Shown here: positions 38,048 through 46,030 of the stretch, piece after piece
Layout of the letters: every line of letters starts with the position of its first letter
Position numbering within the stretch: position 1 is the first letter of the stretch
From: Mycobacterium bourgelatii
GTDB taxonomy: Bacteria; Actinomycetota; Actinomycetes; Mycobacteriales; Mycobacteriaceae
Length of the DNA: 64,000 nt
Direction: 5' to 3'
Assembly (NCBI RefSeq): GCF_010723575.1
Contig: NZ_BLKZ01000001.1
Location: 2,418,001-2,482,000, forward strand
Translations under genes and position numbers: made by a program
The notes under the pieces: model-generated
The model's database searches: none
Told to the model about the DNA's origin: nothing
What the model saw: only the letters and a program-made list of their open reading frames with translations

Positions 38048-38836
38048 TTATTTCGACAATCGCCCGAAGACGTTCTCCCAGAACCGACTGTTGTAGGCGT
38101 AAAGCTCCCGGCCGCGGAGGTAGGCATGCGAGATCAGCCTGCCCCCGAACGGGTAGCGGCCGTGCAGGTCGCCCATCCGGCGCAGGTCACCGAAAACGGC
38201 ATTCGGTTCCCGGCTCGAGCCGACGCCCGTGGTGTCGAATTCACAGAACACACGCCGGATGGTGACCGGCTCGCGCTCCAACGCGGCCCGCAAGATGAAC
38301 TCCTGGTCGGCGGCAATTCCGAAATCAAGGTCGTAGCCGCCGATCTTGTCCACGAGTGACGCCCCGAAGAACGACGCCTGGTGGGGGACAACCTGCTTGC
38401 CGGCCAGGAATTTGCGCAGGCTGAACGGTATCGGACCGCGTACCTGATCGAGGCCGACCAGGCGATCCATCCCGAACCCCCACTGGTCGCGGACCGACCC
38501 CTTGCTGGACAGCGCGGCAACGGCCTGGGCCACCACGTCGGTTTCGGCAAACCGGTCGGCGGAATGCAGGAACCACAACAGATCACCCGACGCGCGTTCG
38601 ATGCCCTGATTCATGGCGTCGTACCGGCCACCGTCTGGCTCGGATTGCCAGTATGCGAAGCCGGGCTCAGCGCTGGAGAGATATTCCACAACATCCTCGC
38701 CGGAGCCACCGTCGATGATGATGTGCTCGATGTGGCCGTCGTAGCGCTGGGCGCGGACACTCTCCGCGGTGAGCTTCAACCCGTCGAGGTCTTTGAAGGA
38801 GATCGTTATCACCGAGACGGTGGGAGCCGACGTCAC
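38048..38836 (-). CDS. GT2 glycosyltransferase (Rv1514c-like)
   Basis: 262 aa from GTG 38836, the length I recall for Rv1514c. GT-A fold with VITISFKDLDGL, IIIDGGSGED, and the SEPDGGRYDAMNQGIE segment typical of the WcaA-like family, and a DxD-like HSADRF. No transmembrane helix; cytoplasmic. Second gene of the minus-strand trio 40802-38048, 10 bp after the methyltransferase. Adds one sugar to the LOS glycan, identity unknown. Confidence 0.87.
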   Translation of the reverse strand: MTSAPTVSVITISFKDLDGLKLTAESVRAQRYDGHIEHIIIDGGSGEDVVEYLSSAEPGFAYWQSEPDGGRYDAMNQGIERASGDLLWFLHSADRFAETDVVAQAVAALSSKGSVRDQWGFGMDRLVGLDQVRGPIPFSLRKFLAGKQVVPHQASFFGASLVDKIGGYDLDFGIAADQEFILRAALEREPVTIRRVFCEFDTTGVGSSREPNAVFGDLRRMGDLHGRYPFGGRLISHAYLRGRELYAYNSRFWENVFGRLSK

Positions 38837-38846
38837 CGAGTTCCCC

Positions 38847-39731
38847 CTATCGGGTCTTGATGCCGATGAAGGTCCCGCGAAGATTCGCTGCGTAGGAACC
38901 CCCGAGCAATGAGTCTGCGATGTTGGGCTCGAGGTTTCCGTACTCTTCCATCACCAGGTCGAAGCCGACATCTTTCATGGTCTGAAGTAGGTACTCACGC
39001 TGGATCCAGAAGGACCGGCGGTTGTCCCACGACGCCCATTTCATGGTTTCCCGTTTACCGAATTCCCGGTCGTCCTCGAACTCGGTAAACCACCTGCCGG
39101 GTAGCCCCTCATGTTCGGTCGGCGCGGACAGCATGAACTTCACCGGCTCCGGCCGCCTGAGCACCTTGGCCGCAGCCTGGCGCACCGTCGTGGGCAGCCT
39201 CAGGATCTTGTCGCTGGGGCTGATGATCGAGAAGTGCGTCTGCAAGATGAGCAGCTTGGTGGTGACCGACGAGAGGGTTTCCAAGTACTGCTTCGGATTC
39301 TCCAAGTGGTAGAACAGCCCGCAGCAGAAGACGGCGTCGAAGGTCCCGTGATCGGCGATGTTCAACGCGTTGTCTTGGACGAACTGTAGGTTCGGCAGGT
39401 CCGTCTTCGACTTGATGTAGTTGCACGCCGCAATATTCAGCTCGCGGACCTCGATCCCAAGGACCTGAAACCCGAGCCGCGCGAATTCGGTTGCGTACCC
39501 GCCTTCCAGGCAGCCGATGTCGGCCACGCGGAACTGGCTCTTGTCACCGGGAAACACGGTGTCGAGGATCCCGCGCGACGAGATGAACCACGAGTATTGG
39601 TCTACTGATTGAGATGCCCCGGGAATCGTGAATGTTCCGTCGTCGAGGCGCACGTTGTGAGCGGTGAATTGCACCGCCGTGTCAGAGTTTTCTGCTACCA
39701 CGGCTTGTTCAGGTCCTTTCATATGCTTCAT
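38847..39731 (-). CDS. SAM-dependent methyltransferase (Rv1515c-like)
   Basis: 294 aa (ATG 39731; the second ATG at 39722 is equally possible). Motif I VADIGCLEGGYA (69-80), then GIEVRELNI and DAVFCCGLFYHL, a pattern seen in DUF1698/CmoB-like and sugar methyltransferases. Between two GT2 genes on the same strand with short spacings (10 and 24 bp), so one operon. Likely methylates a glycan residue; target unknown. Confidence 0.85.
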   Translation of the reverse strand: MKHMKGPEQAVVAENSDTAVQFTAHNVRLDDGTFTIPGASQSVDQYSWFISSRGILDTVFPGDKSQFRVADIGCLEGGYATEFARLGFQVLGIEVRELNIAACNYIKSKTDLPNLQFVQDNALNIADHGTFDAVFCCGLFYHLENPKQYLETLSSVTTKLLILQTHFSIISPSDKILRLPTTVRQAAAKVLRRPEPVKFMLSAPTEHEGLPGRWFTEFEDDREFGKRETMKWASWDNRRSFWIQREYLLQTMKDVGFDLVMEEYGNLEPNIADSLLGGSYAANLRGTFIGIKTR

Positions 39732-39755
39732 ATGTCGATGCCGTTGTCGGCGAGG

Positions 39756-40802
39756 TCAGGTTCGAGTGATTAACGCACTTCCGAAGTCGGCCACTGTACG
39801 GGACGGCCAGACATCCACGAGACTCCTTCGGCTCGGGATTGCGGCCGCGAGCTTGCGCCACTGGGTCTTGAGTCGCTGTCCCGGGGTGGCCCAGCGGTGC
39901 TGCATCGCCAGCATCGCGATCCGGGGATGCTGCGCGATGGTGTCTTGCAACACGGCCTGACCCTCGGGGCCGGCCACGGTCGAGATCTGATGCAGGACCC
40001 AGTCGGCCATGATGCCGATGAGTTCTTCGCGCGCCGGGTCATTCGGGAACAGGTCGAGCATGGCATCGAAAGTCGCCGCATGTCCCGGTCCCTGGGTCAG
40101 CCAGAACTTTGCCGGATCCGCGACCTGGTTGTGCCACATTCCCTGCGCGTGGCGGCGATAGACGGCCATGGTCTCGGGCAACATGGCGATCTCGCCGTGG
40201 GCCGCGTGCCGAACGTGCAGGTACCAGTCCAGCGGCATCACGTCGGCGGGAATGTCGTCGTAGCGATCCAAGCGGCGGTACATGGCCGAATTGGTCTGGA
40301 TGAAGTTCATCAATATGAGGGCATCCAGGCTCAAGTTGCCGCGTTTGCGGACCGGGGGAAACGTGGAGTCCTCGGCGTAGCCGTCTTCCCAGATCACCCG
40401 CACCGGGTGAAAGCACACCGCAGTTTCCGGGTGCTGGTCAAGGAAGGCGACCTGTTTGCTCAGCTTCAGCGGGTCGATCCAGTAGTCGTCCGACTCGCAC
40501 AACGCGACGTACTCGCCGCGGGCAGCCGACAAAGCACCGGTCATGTTGCCGTTGAGGCCGAGGTTTTTGGGCCTGAAAATCGGCCGGAACAGGTGCGGGT
40601 ACCGCTCGGTGTACTCCTGGATGATCGACACCGTGCTGTCGGTTGAGGCGTCGTCGGCAACGATGATCTCGACGGGAAAGTCGGTCTGCTGGGCGACAAA
40701 GCTGTCGAACGCCTGGCGCGCGTAGTCCTCCTGATTGTGGGTGGTCGACACGATGCTCACCTTGGGGTTCACCGGAGGTGAGCTTGCTGAAGTTTCGATC
40801 AC
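39756..40802 (-). CDS. GT2 glycosyltransferase (Rv1516c-like)
   Basis: 348 aa from GTG 40802 with GGGAAAG upstream; an ORF start at 40889 is not supported by conservation. GT-A fold with VSIVSTTHNQEDY, ADDASTDST and the metal-binding ESDDYW. Its sequence parallels the glycosyltransferase at 44220-45275 along its full length (VCFHPVRVI, NFIQTNS, DWYLHVRHA, LPETMAVYRRH), so the two are paralogues, equivalent to Rv1516c and Rv1520. Confidence 0.9.
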   Translation of the reverse strand: MIETSASSPPVNPKVSIVSTTHNQEDYARQAFDSFVAQQTDFPVEIIVADDASTDSTVSIIQEYTERYPHLFRPIFRPKNLGLNGNMTGALSAARGEYVALCESDDYWIDPLKLSKQVAFLDQHPETAVCFHPVRVIWEDGYAEDSTFPPVRKRGNLSLDALILMNFIQTNSAMYRRLDRYDDIPADVMPLDWYLHVRHAAHGEIAMLPETMAVYRRHAQGMWHNQVADPAKFWLTQGPGHAATFDAMLDLFPNDPAREELIGIMADWVLHQISTVAGPEGQAVLQDTIAQHPRIAMLAMQHRWATPGQRLKTQWRKLAAAIPSRRSLVDVWPSRTVADFGSALITRT

Positions 40803-41127
40803 CGCAATGCGCTTTCCCGCGCGGCGAGTACCCGTGCGACGTGATTGTGGGGGACGGCCGCGGCCATATGGTCGGCGGACGTACGGCACACGCTGGCGAA
40901 GTATAGCGACGACGCATCGGTGCGGGGCTGGAAACGGAGACCCGCATTGTTAAGCCCAGCGAGCTGGCGCTCGTGCCGTGACCGCCGTCACTCCGACGAG
41001 CGTGGCGCTGCGATTCTTGGTTCTCGCAAGCCCGAAATGCCAAGTATCGCACCAGGTCAGATGCTTTTTATTGGCAATTTCTCAGTTCCGCCACGGGGCG
41101 CGACGCGAAATAGTAGCGTCCTCTGTG
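40803..41127. other. 325-bp divergent promoter region
   Basis: Between the Rv1516c-like and Rv1517-like genes, which point away from each other. No extra gene is convincing; the plus-strand frame upstream of the Rv1517-like ATG stays open back to 40978 but lacks family-like sequence. The stretch 41065-41090 is AT-rich and could contain the plus-strand promoter. Confidence 0.4.
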
Positions 41128-41883
41128 ATGTGGACGATGGTGCTACTTCTGGGCCTTGGGATGGCGATTGACCCGGCGCGGCTGGGTCTCGCTGTCGTCA
41201 TGCTGTCACGCCGCCGCCCGATCATCAATCTTTTTGCGTTCTGGGTGGGCGGCATGCTGGCGGGCGTCGGCATTGGCGTATGCGCGCTGCTGGTCATGCG
41301 TGAAATCACCATGGCGGCAATTCAAGGCGCGGTGTCTGCGGCCAATGAGTTCAGGGAAGCAACCGCGATCCTTTCCGGCGGACGCCTTCAGGTCGCGATG
41401 GGCGTGCTCATGTTGCTGTTGGCGGCGCGCATGGTGATTCGTGCCCGTGCCAACGCCGGAATACCGGCAGCCGTCTCCGACGGGGGGCTGTCCACCCTGA
41501 CGATGGAGCGGCCGCCGACAGGGATTTTCGCGCGGCTGGGCGCCCGCACCCAGAACATGTTGAACTGTGACGTGGTTTGGCCGGCTTTCGTTGTCGGCGT
41601 TGCCTCTTCGGCCCCGCCGTTCGAGAGCCTGATCGCATTGACGGTCATCATGGCCTCGGGAGCCGAGCTCGCCACGCAATTCGGCGCGTTCGTCGTCTTC
41701 ACGCTCCTGGTGCTTGCGGTCATCGAGATTCCGCTGGTCGGTTACCTGGCGATGCCGCAGAAAACCGAGCAGATGATGTTGCGGTTGCAAGACTGGGTAC
41801 GTACCAACCGTCAGCAGATCTCCCTCATTCTGCTGACCGTGGTCGGGTTCATCTTCTTGTACCAAGGCGTGACCAGTCTCTGA
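41128..41883 (+). CDS. GAP-family (GPL-addressing-like) membrane protein, Rv1517-like
   Basis: 251 aa from ATG 41128 (GTG 41125 adds one residue). Six hydrophobic segments, with the family opening GLGMAIDPARLGLAVVMLSRRRP. GAP proteins are small membrane proteins found with glycolipid loci; in M. smegmatis Gap is needed for glycopeptidolipid to reach the surface. Here it would assist LOS export with MmpL12. The next gene starts 1 bp after its stop. Confidence 0.85.
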   Translation: MWTMVLLLGLGMAIDPARLGLAVVMLSRRRPIINLFAFWVGGMLAGVGIGVCALLVMREITMAAIQGAVSAANEFREATAILSGGRLQVAMGVLMLLLAARMVIRARANAGIPAAVSDGGLSTLTMERPPTGIFARLGARTQNMLNCDVVWPAFVVGVASSAPPFESLIALTVIMASGAELATQFGAFVVFTLLVLAVIEIPLVGYLAMPQKTEQMMLRLQDWVRTNRQQISLILLTVVGFIFLYQGVTSL

Positions 41884-41884
41884 G

Positions 41885-42832
41885 TTGAACCCCGGCGAAA
41901 TCGCGGAGTCCACGGCCAAGCCGCTTGTCTCCGTATGTATCCCGACATACAACAACAGCGGCACCATCGCGCGCTGTCTGGCCAGCGTGCTGGAACAGCG
42001 GGGTGTCGACTTCGAGATCGTGGTCGTTGACGACGATTCGACCGACGACTGTGCGGCCATCGTCGAATCGATGCTCCGGCCCGGAGACCGGCTGATACGC
42101 AATCAACCTCGGCTCGGGCTCAACCGAAACCACAACAGATGCCTGGAACTCGCGCGCGGCGATCTGATCCAGTTCGTACACGGCGACGACTGGCTGCTTC
42201 CGGGAGCCTTGCAGACACTGACCCGGTGTTTCGACGACCCAACCGTCGGAATGGCTTTCACGCCCCGGCGAGTGGACACCGACGACCTCGAATGGCGGCA
42301 GCGGTACGGCAACGTGCACACGCACTTCAGGAACCTCCGCGAGCGCAACCACGGACCGTCCCTCGTCCTGCAGATGGTGCTTCGGGGCGCCAAGGACAAT
42401 TGGATCGGCGAACCGACCTGCGTGATGTTCCGTCGCCAGCTGGCATTGGATGCCGGTGGCTTTCGAACGGACATCTACCAGCTGGTCGACGTGGATTTCT
42501 GGATGCGCTTGATGCTCAGATCAACGGTCTGCTTTGTCCCCGAGGAGCTCTCCGTACGCAGTCACACCACCGCCACCGAAACCACTCGGGTCATGGCGAC
42601 CCGGCGCAACCTGCTCGACCAGCAACGCATCCTCACCTGGATGATCGTGGACCCGGTGTCGCCGGCGAGCGTACGCAGCGCCGCTGCGTTGTGGTGGTTG
42701 CCCGCATGGCTGGCGATGATGATTGAGGTAGCCGTGTTGGGGCCCCAGCGGCGGCTGCACCTGAAGGCACTGGCGCCCGCCCCCTTCCGGGAGTTCGCTC
42801 ACGCCCGCCGGCAGCTGGGCCTCGCCGACTAA
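41885..42832 (+). CDS. GT2 glycosyltransferase (Rv1518-like)
   Basis: 315 aa from TTG 41885, right after the GAP gene. GT-A motifs VSVCIPTYNN, VVDDDSTDD and HGDDWLLPGAL, with the acceptor-side QLVDVDFWMRL. A C-terminal hydrophobic stretch (about 255-285) could contact the membrane. Transfers a sugar to the growing LOS glycan; donor not predictable. Confidence 0.88.
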   Translation: MNPGEIAESTAKPLVSVCIPTYNNSGTIARCLASVLEQRGVDFEIVVVDDDSTDDCAAIVESMLRPGDRLIRNQPRLGLNRNHNRCLELARGDLIQFVHGDDWLLPGALQTLTRCFDDPTVGMAFTPRRVDTDDLEWRQRYGNVHTHFRNLRERNHGPSLVLQMVLRGAKDNWIGEPTCVMFRRQLALDAGGFRTDIYQLVDVDFWMRLMLRSTVCFVPEELSVRSHTTATETTRVMATRRNLLDQQRILTWMIVDPVSPASVRSAAALWWLPAWLAMMIEVAVLGPQRRLHLKALAPAPFREFAHARRQLGLAD

Positions 42833-42887
42833 ATCACACCGATTCGAAGCCGATAGAGCAAGATTTCCGGCCGTTCAAGGTGACAAA

Positions 42888-42911
42888 TTAGGCAAGGCAA
42901 CGCTAACCTCA
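42888..42911. promoter_or_regulatory. Two overlapping iron-box (IdeR)-like sites
   Basis: Against the IdeR consensus TWAGGTWAGSCTWACCTWA, the 19-mer at 42888-42906 (TTAGGCAAGGCAACGCTAA) matches at 15 of 19 positions and the overlapping 19-mer at 42893-42911 also at 15 of 19. They lie 66-89 bp before the aminotransferase TTG at 42977, a normal operator position. From memory, the M. tuberculosis gene in this slot (Rv1519) and the related aminotransferase Rv3402c are IdeR-controlled. Binding is predicted only. Confidence 0.6.
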
Positions 42912-42976
42912 GGAGTCCGCTTATTGACGACCCTGGGGCGACGGTAACAAGGCCCTGCAGCCGAAGAAGACGAAAT

Positions 42977-44227
42977 TTGACCTCTGCATACGTCGGGACT
43001 CGACCGTTTCGCGGCTCCGTGCTGCAGCCGCTGGCCGGACCGCACACGGCTAACGCGGCAGCCGGGGCGATCACCGAGACAGGGGGCTCGATGGGCTCTG
43101 AGATCCCCTTCATCCGTCCGAGTTTTCCCGGCCCCGCCGAGCTGGCCGAGGATTTCGCCGAGATCTCCGGTGCCAACTGGTACACGAACTTCGGTCCCAA
43201 AGAGCGACAGTTTGCCCGCGCGATGGGTGACTACCTCGGGCCCGACCTGCATGTAGCCACCTTCGCAAACGGGACGATGGCGCTGATCGCGGCGCTGCAC
43301 ACCACGTTCGGTGCCGGCACCCGCGACCGCTACCTGCTGATGCCGTCCTTCACCTTCGTCGGCGTAGCCCAGGCCGCGCTCTGGACCGGCTACCGGCCCT
43401 GGTTCGTCGACATCGACCCCACCACGTGGCAGCCCAGTGCCGCCTCCGCTCGCGCGGTCTTGGAACGATCACGCGACCAGATTGCGGGCATCGTGCTTGC
43501 CAATGTGTTCGGCGTCGGAAACCCCGACATCGGAGTCTGGGAGGATCTCGCCGCCGAATGGGAGCTGCCGATCGTCGTCGATTCCGCGGCGGCCTTCGGC
43601 TCGTCCTACGGCGCCGGCGAACGCGTCGGTGGACGAGGCGCCTGCGAGATCTTCTCCCTGCACGCGACCAAGCCGTTCGCGGTGGGTGAGGGCGGCGCGC
43701 TGGTCTCCCGCGATCGGTTGTTGGTCGAGCGCGCATACAACTTTCAGAATTTCGGCTTCGCCAGGTCGGGGGAGTCCGCGCAGCTCGGGATGAACGGAAA
43801 GCTGCAGGAGATCAGCGCCGCGATCGGTCTGCGACAGCTCGTCGGGCTCGACCACCGCCTGGCAAGCCGCCGCAGGGTCTTGGAGAGCTATCGCGCCGGT
43901 CTCGCCGGGCTGGATGTGCGTTTCCAGCCCAATGCCGACGCCTCGTCGCTGTGCTTCGCAAGCGTGTGCTGCACATCCGCAGCCCACAAGGCCGCGGTTC
44001 TGGCCAGTCTGCGTCGGCACGCGATCCAGGCCCGTGACTATTACAACCCGCCCCAACACCGGCACGCGTATTTCGTCAACAACGCCGAGTTGGTCGAGTC
44101 GACGGATCTGACCAACACGGAAGACATCTGCTCGCGGATCGTGTCGCTGCCTGTCCACGACCATATGGCCGCGCGGGACATCGCCCGGGTCATCGCCGCC
44201 GTCAGGAAGGGAAGTGGCGGTGACTGA
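42977..44227 (+). CDS. DegT/DnrJ/EryC1 aminotransferase (Rv3402c-like)
   Basis: 416 aa from TTG 42977; ATG 43091 (378 aa) has a good AGGGGG site and is the alternative. The longer form fits my memory of Rv3402c, about 412 aa with a similar N-terminal extension before IPFIRPSFPGPAELAEDF. PLP lysine K232 in SLHATKPFAVGEGG and D202 in VVDSAAAFG. It differs clearly from the WecE-like enzyme at 27678, so the locus has two separate sugar-aminotransferase activities. Overlaps the following GT2 gene. Likely iron-regulated (see the site upstream). Confidence 0.88.
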   Translation: MTSAYVGTRPFRGSVLQPLAGPHTANAAAGAITETGGSMGSEIPFIRPSFPGPAELAEDFAEISGANWYTNFGPKERQFARAMGDYLGPDLHVATFANGTMALIAALHTTFGAGTRDRYLLMPSFTFVGVAQAALWTGYRPWFVDIDPTTWQPSAASARAVLERSRDQIAGIVLANVFGVGNPDIGVWEDLAAEWELPIVVDSAAAFGSSYGAGERVGGRGACEIFSLHATKPFAVGEGGALVSRDRLLVERAYNFQNFGFARSGESAQLGMNGKLQEISAAIGLRQLVGLDHRLASRRRVLESYRAGLAGLDVRFQPNADASSLCFASVCCTSAAHKAAVLASLRRHAIQARDYYNPPQHRHAYFVNNAELVESTDLTNTEDICSRIVSLPVHDHMAARDIARVIAAVRKGSGGD

Positions 44228-45275
44228 ATCGGGGGGCGGCGCTCCGCCGAAAGTCAGTGTCGTCGCCATCACCTACAACCAAGAGGCGTTCATCCGTGCG
44301 GCGCTCGACGGCTTTGTCGCCCAAAAGACCGATTTCCCAGTCGAAGTCATCGTCGCCGACGATGCCTCCACCGACGCCACGCCGGACATCATTCGGGAGT
44401 ACGCCGACCGCTACCCAAGCCTGATTCGGCCGATCTTCCGGCCCACAAACATCGGTGTCCACGCGAACTTCACGGCTACCCTGGCCGCGGCTCGGGGCGA
44501 GTACATCGCGTTGTGCGAAGGCGACGACTACTGGACAGATCCGATGAAGCTCTCCAAACAAGTCAAGTTCATGGACGAGCATCCAGCGACCACCGTGTGC
44601 TTCCACCCGGTGCGAGTGATCTACGACGACGGGACGGACGACACGGAGTTCCCTCCCCTGAAATGGCGCGGCGACTTGAGCCTGGAAGCCCTACTGGCGC
44701 GGAACTTCATCCAGACCAACTCGGTCGTCTATCGCCGCCAGCCGCACTACGACGACATCCCGGCCAAAATCATGCCGATCGACTGGTACCTGCATGTGCG
44801 GCACGCGATAGGTGGTGAGATCGCGATGCTGCCCGAGACCATGGCGGTGTATCGCCGCCACCCACAAGGCATTTGGTATTCCGCGGACTATGACCGCCCG
44901 AAGTTCTGGGTCACTCGGGGCTACGGATTCGCGGCGACGCTCAATGCGATGCTCGACCTGTTTCCAGGAGACCGCGCTCGCGAGGAGATCGTCGCCGAGA
45001 TGTCCGAGTGGGCACTTCGTGAGATCGCCAAGGTGCCCGGCCCGGAAGCCCGCGCGACGCTCCATGCCGTCATCGCGGACTATCCGCGGATGACGACGCT
45101 GTCCCTGCAACACCGGTGGAAGCGCACGCCCTGGCGGCGGTTCAAGCGCAGAGTTTCCTCCGACGTCGCGGATCTGCGGGCGCTTGTGCACGCATACTCG
45201 GCACGCATACTCCGGTCGCGTCAAGCGCCAGGCGGCAACGCCTCGGCCGCGGCAGCCGGCTTGCACACGACGTAA
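44220..45275 (+). CDS. GT2 glycosyltransferase (Rv1520-like)
   Basis: 351 aa from GTG 44220, preceded by GGAAGGGAAG; a GTG at 44214 is also possible. GT-A motifs VAITYNQEAF, ADDASTDAT and CEGDDYWTDP. Paralogue of the enzyme at 39756-40802. Overlaps the aminotransferase by 8 bp, so both are probably made from the same iron-box-controlled transcript; it may transfer the amino sugar. Its 3' end overlaps the convergent methyltransferase by 55 bp. Confidence 0.9.
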   Translation: MTESGGGAPPKVSVVAITYNQEAFIRAALDGFVAQKTDFPVEVIVADDASTDATPDIIREYADRYPSLIRPIFRPTNIGVHANFTATLAAARGEYIALCEGDDYWTDPMKLSKQVKFMDEHPATTVCFHPVRVIYDDGTDDTEFPPLKWRGDLSLEALLARNFIQTNSVVYRRQPHYDDIPAKIMPIDWYLHVRHAIGGEIAMLPETMAVYRRHPQGIWYSADYDRPKFWVTRGYGFAATLNAMLDLFPGDRAREEIVAEMSEWALREIAKVPGPEARATLHAVIADYPRMTTLSLQHRWKRTPWRRFKRRVSSDVADLRALVHAYSARILRSRQAPGGNASAAAAGLHTT

Positions 45276-46030
45276 AGAACCGAACCCGCCGCGATCGCGT
45301 GCCGGGCAAACGCTTCCTGGCCAAAGGTGCGCGAGTCGAGCGCGGCCACCTCGAAACCAATGGCGCTGATGCGCGAGCACAGCGTGGAGCGGTCGTAGAG
45401 GCGCACATGGTCACCCTGGGCGAAGCGGCGCCACCGCTCCCTTTCATCGGTGACCGCGGGATCTTCGTCGAAGCTGCCCTCCGGCGTCACCGGGGTCATG
45501 ATGATGCCGCGCCCGCCGGGCGTCAGTATCCGATAAAGCTCCCTGAGGGCGCGGGCGTCATCGGAGACGTGTTCCAGGACGTGGGAGCACAGGAAGAAAT
45601 CGACGGAACCGTCTGCGTAGATCGGCATCTCGGTGATGTCGACGACGTCGTCCACGCCGTCCATCATCAGATCGGCTGAGCGGTAATCGAGGTCGTTGCG
45701 GCCGCGTAGGTAACCTGCCAGCGGCGCCGCGGGCGCGAACTCGACAAACCGCAGCGTCGCGGCGCCGGGCGGCAGGAAACGGTCCAGGTAGAGCTTGTAG
45801 AGCCGGTCCCGGTCGGTGGAACCGCATAGCTGACATAGGTATTGGCGGTGGTTCAGCGTTTCGAAGTCGTCTAGCGAGAAAGGAAATTCGTACCCGGACA
45901 GCGTGCGGCCGAGTGCGCGGGTGACGCTCCTGAAGCGCACCCGGTTGCCGCAGACGTTGCACTGTCGTGGCCCCGCGAAGAAGAGTCGGCGCGCTTGGTG
46001 ATGGACGTTCGAAAGCATGTTCCCTGTCAT
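45221..46030 (-). CDS. SAM methyltransferase with N-terminal Cys4 zinc ribbon
   Basis: 269 aa from ATG 46030, which overlaps the stop of the FAD gene (ATGA). The N-terminus has C24-x2-C27 and C66-x2-C69, a zinc-ribbon pattern, followed by a methyltransferase domain: FVEFAPAAPLA in place of a classic motif I, DFFLCSHVLEHVSDD, and ILTPGGRGIIMTPV. Zinc-ribbon methyltransferases occur among C-methyltransferases of branched sugars, but this one lacks the usual signature of that group. The last 55 bp lie antisense in the Rv1520-like gene. Confidence 0.83.
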   Translation of the reverse strand: MTGNMLSNVHHQARRLFFAGPRQCNVCGNRVRFRSVTRALGRTLSGYEFPFSLDDFETLNHRQYLCQLCGSTDRDRLYKLYLDRFLPPGAATLRFVEFAPAAPLAGYLRGRNDLDYRSADLMMDGVDDVVDITEMPIYADGSVDFFLCSHVLEHVSDDARALRELYRILTPGGRGIIMTPVTPEGSFDEDPAVTDERERWRRFAQGDHVRLYDRSTLCSRISAIGFEVAALDSRTFGQEAFARHAIAAGSVLYVVCKPAAAAEALPPGA

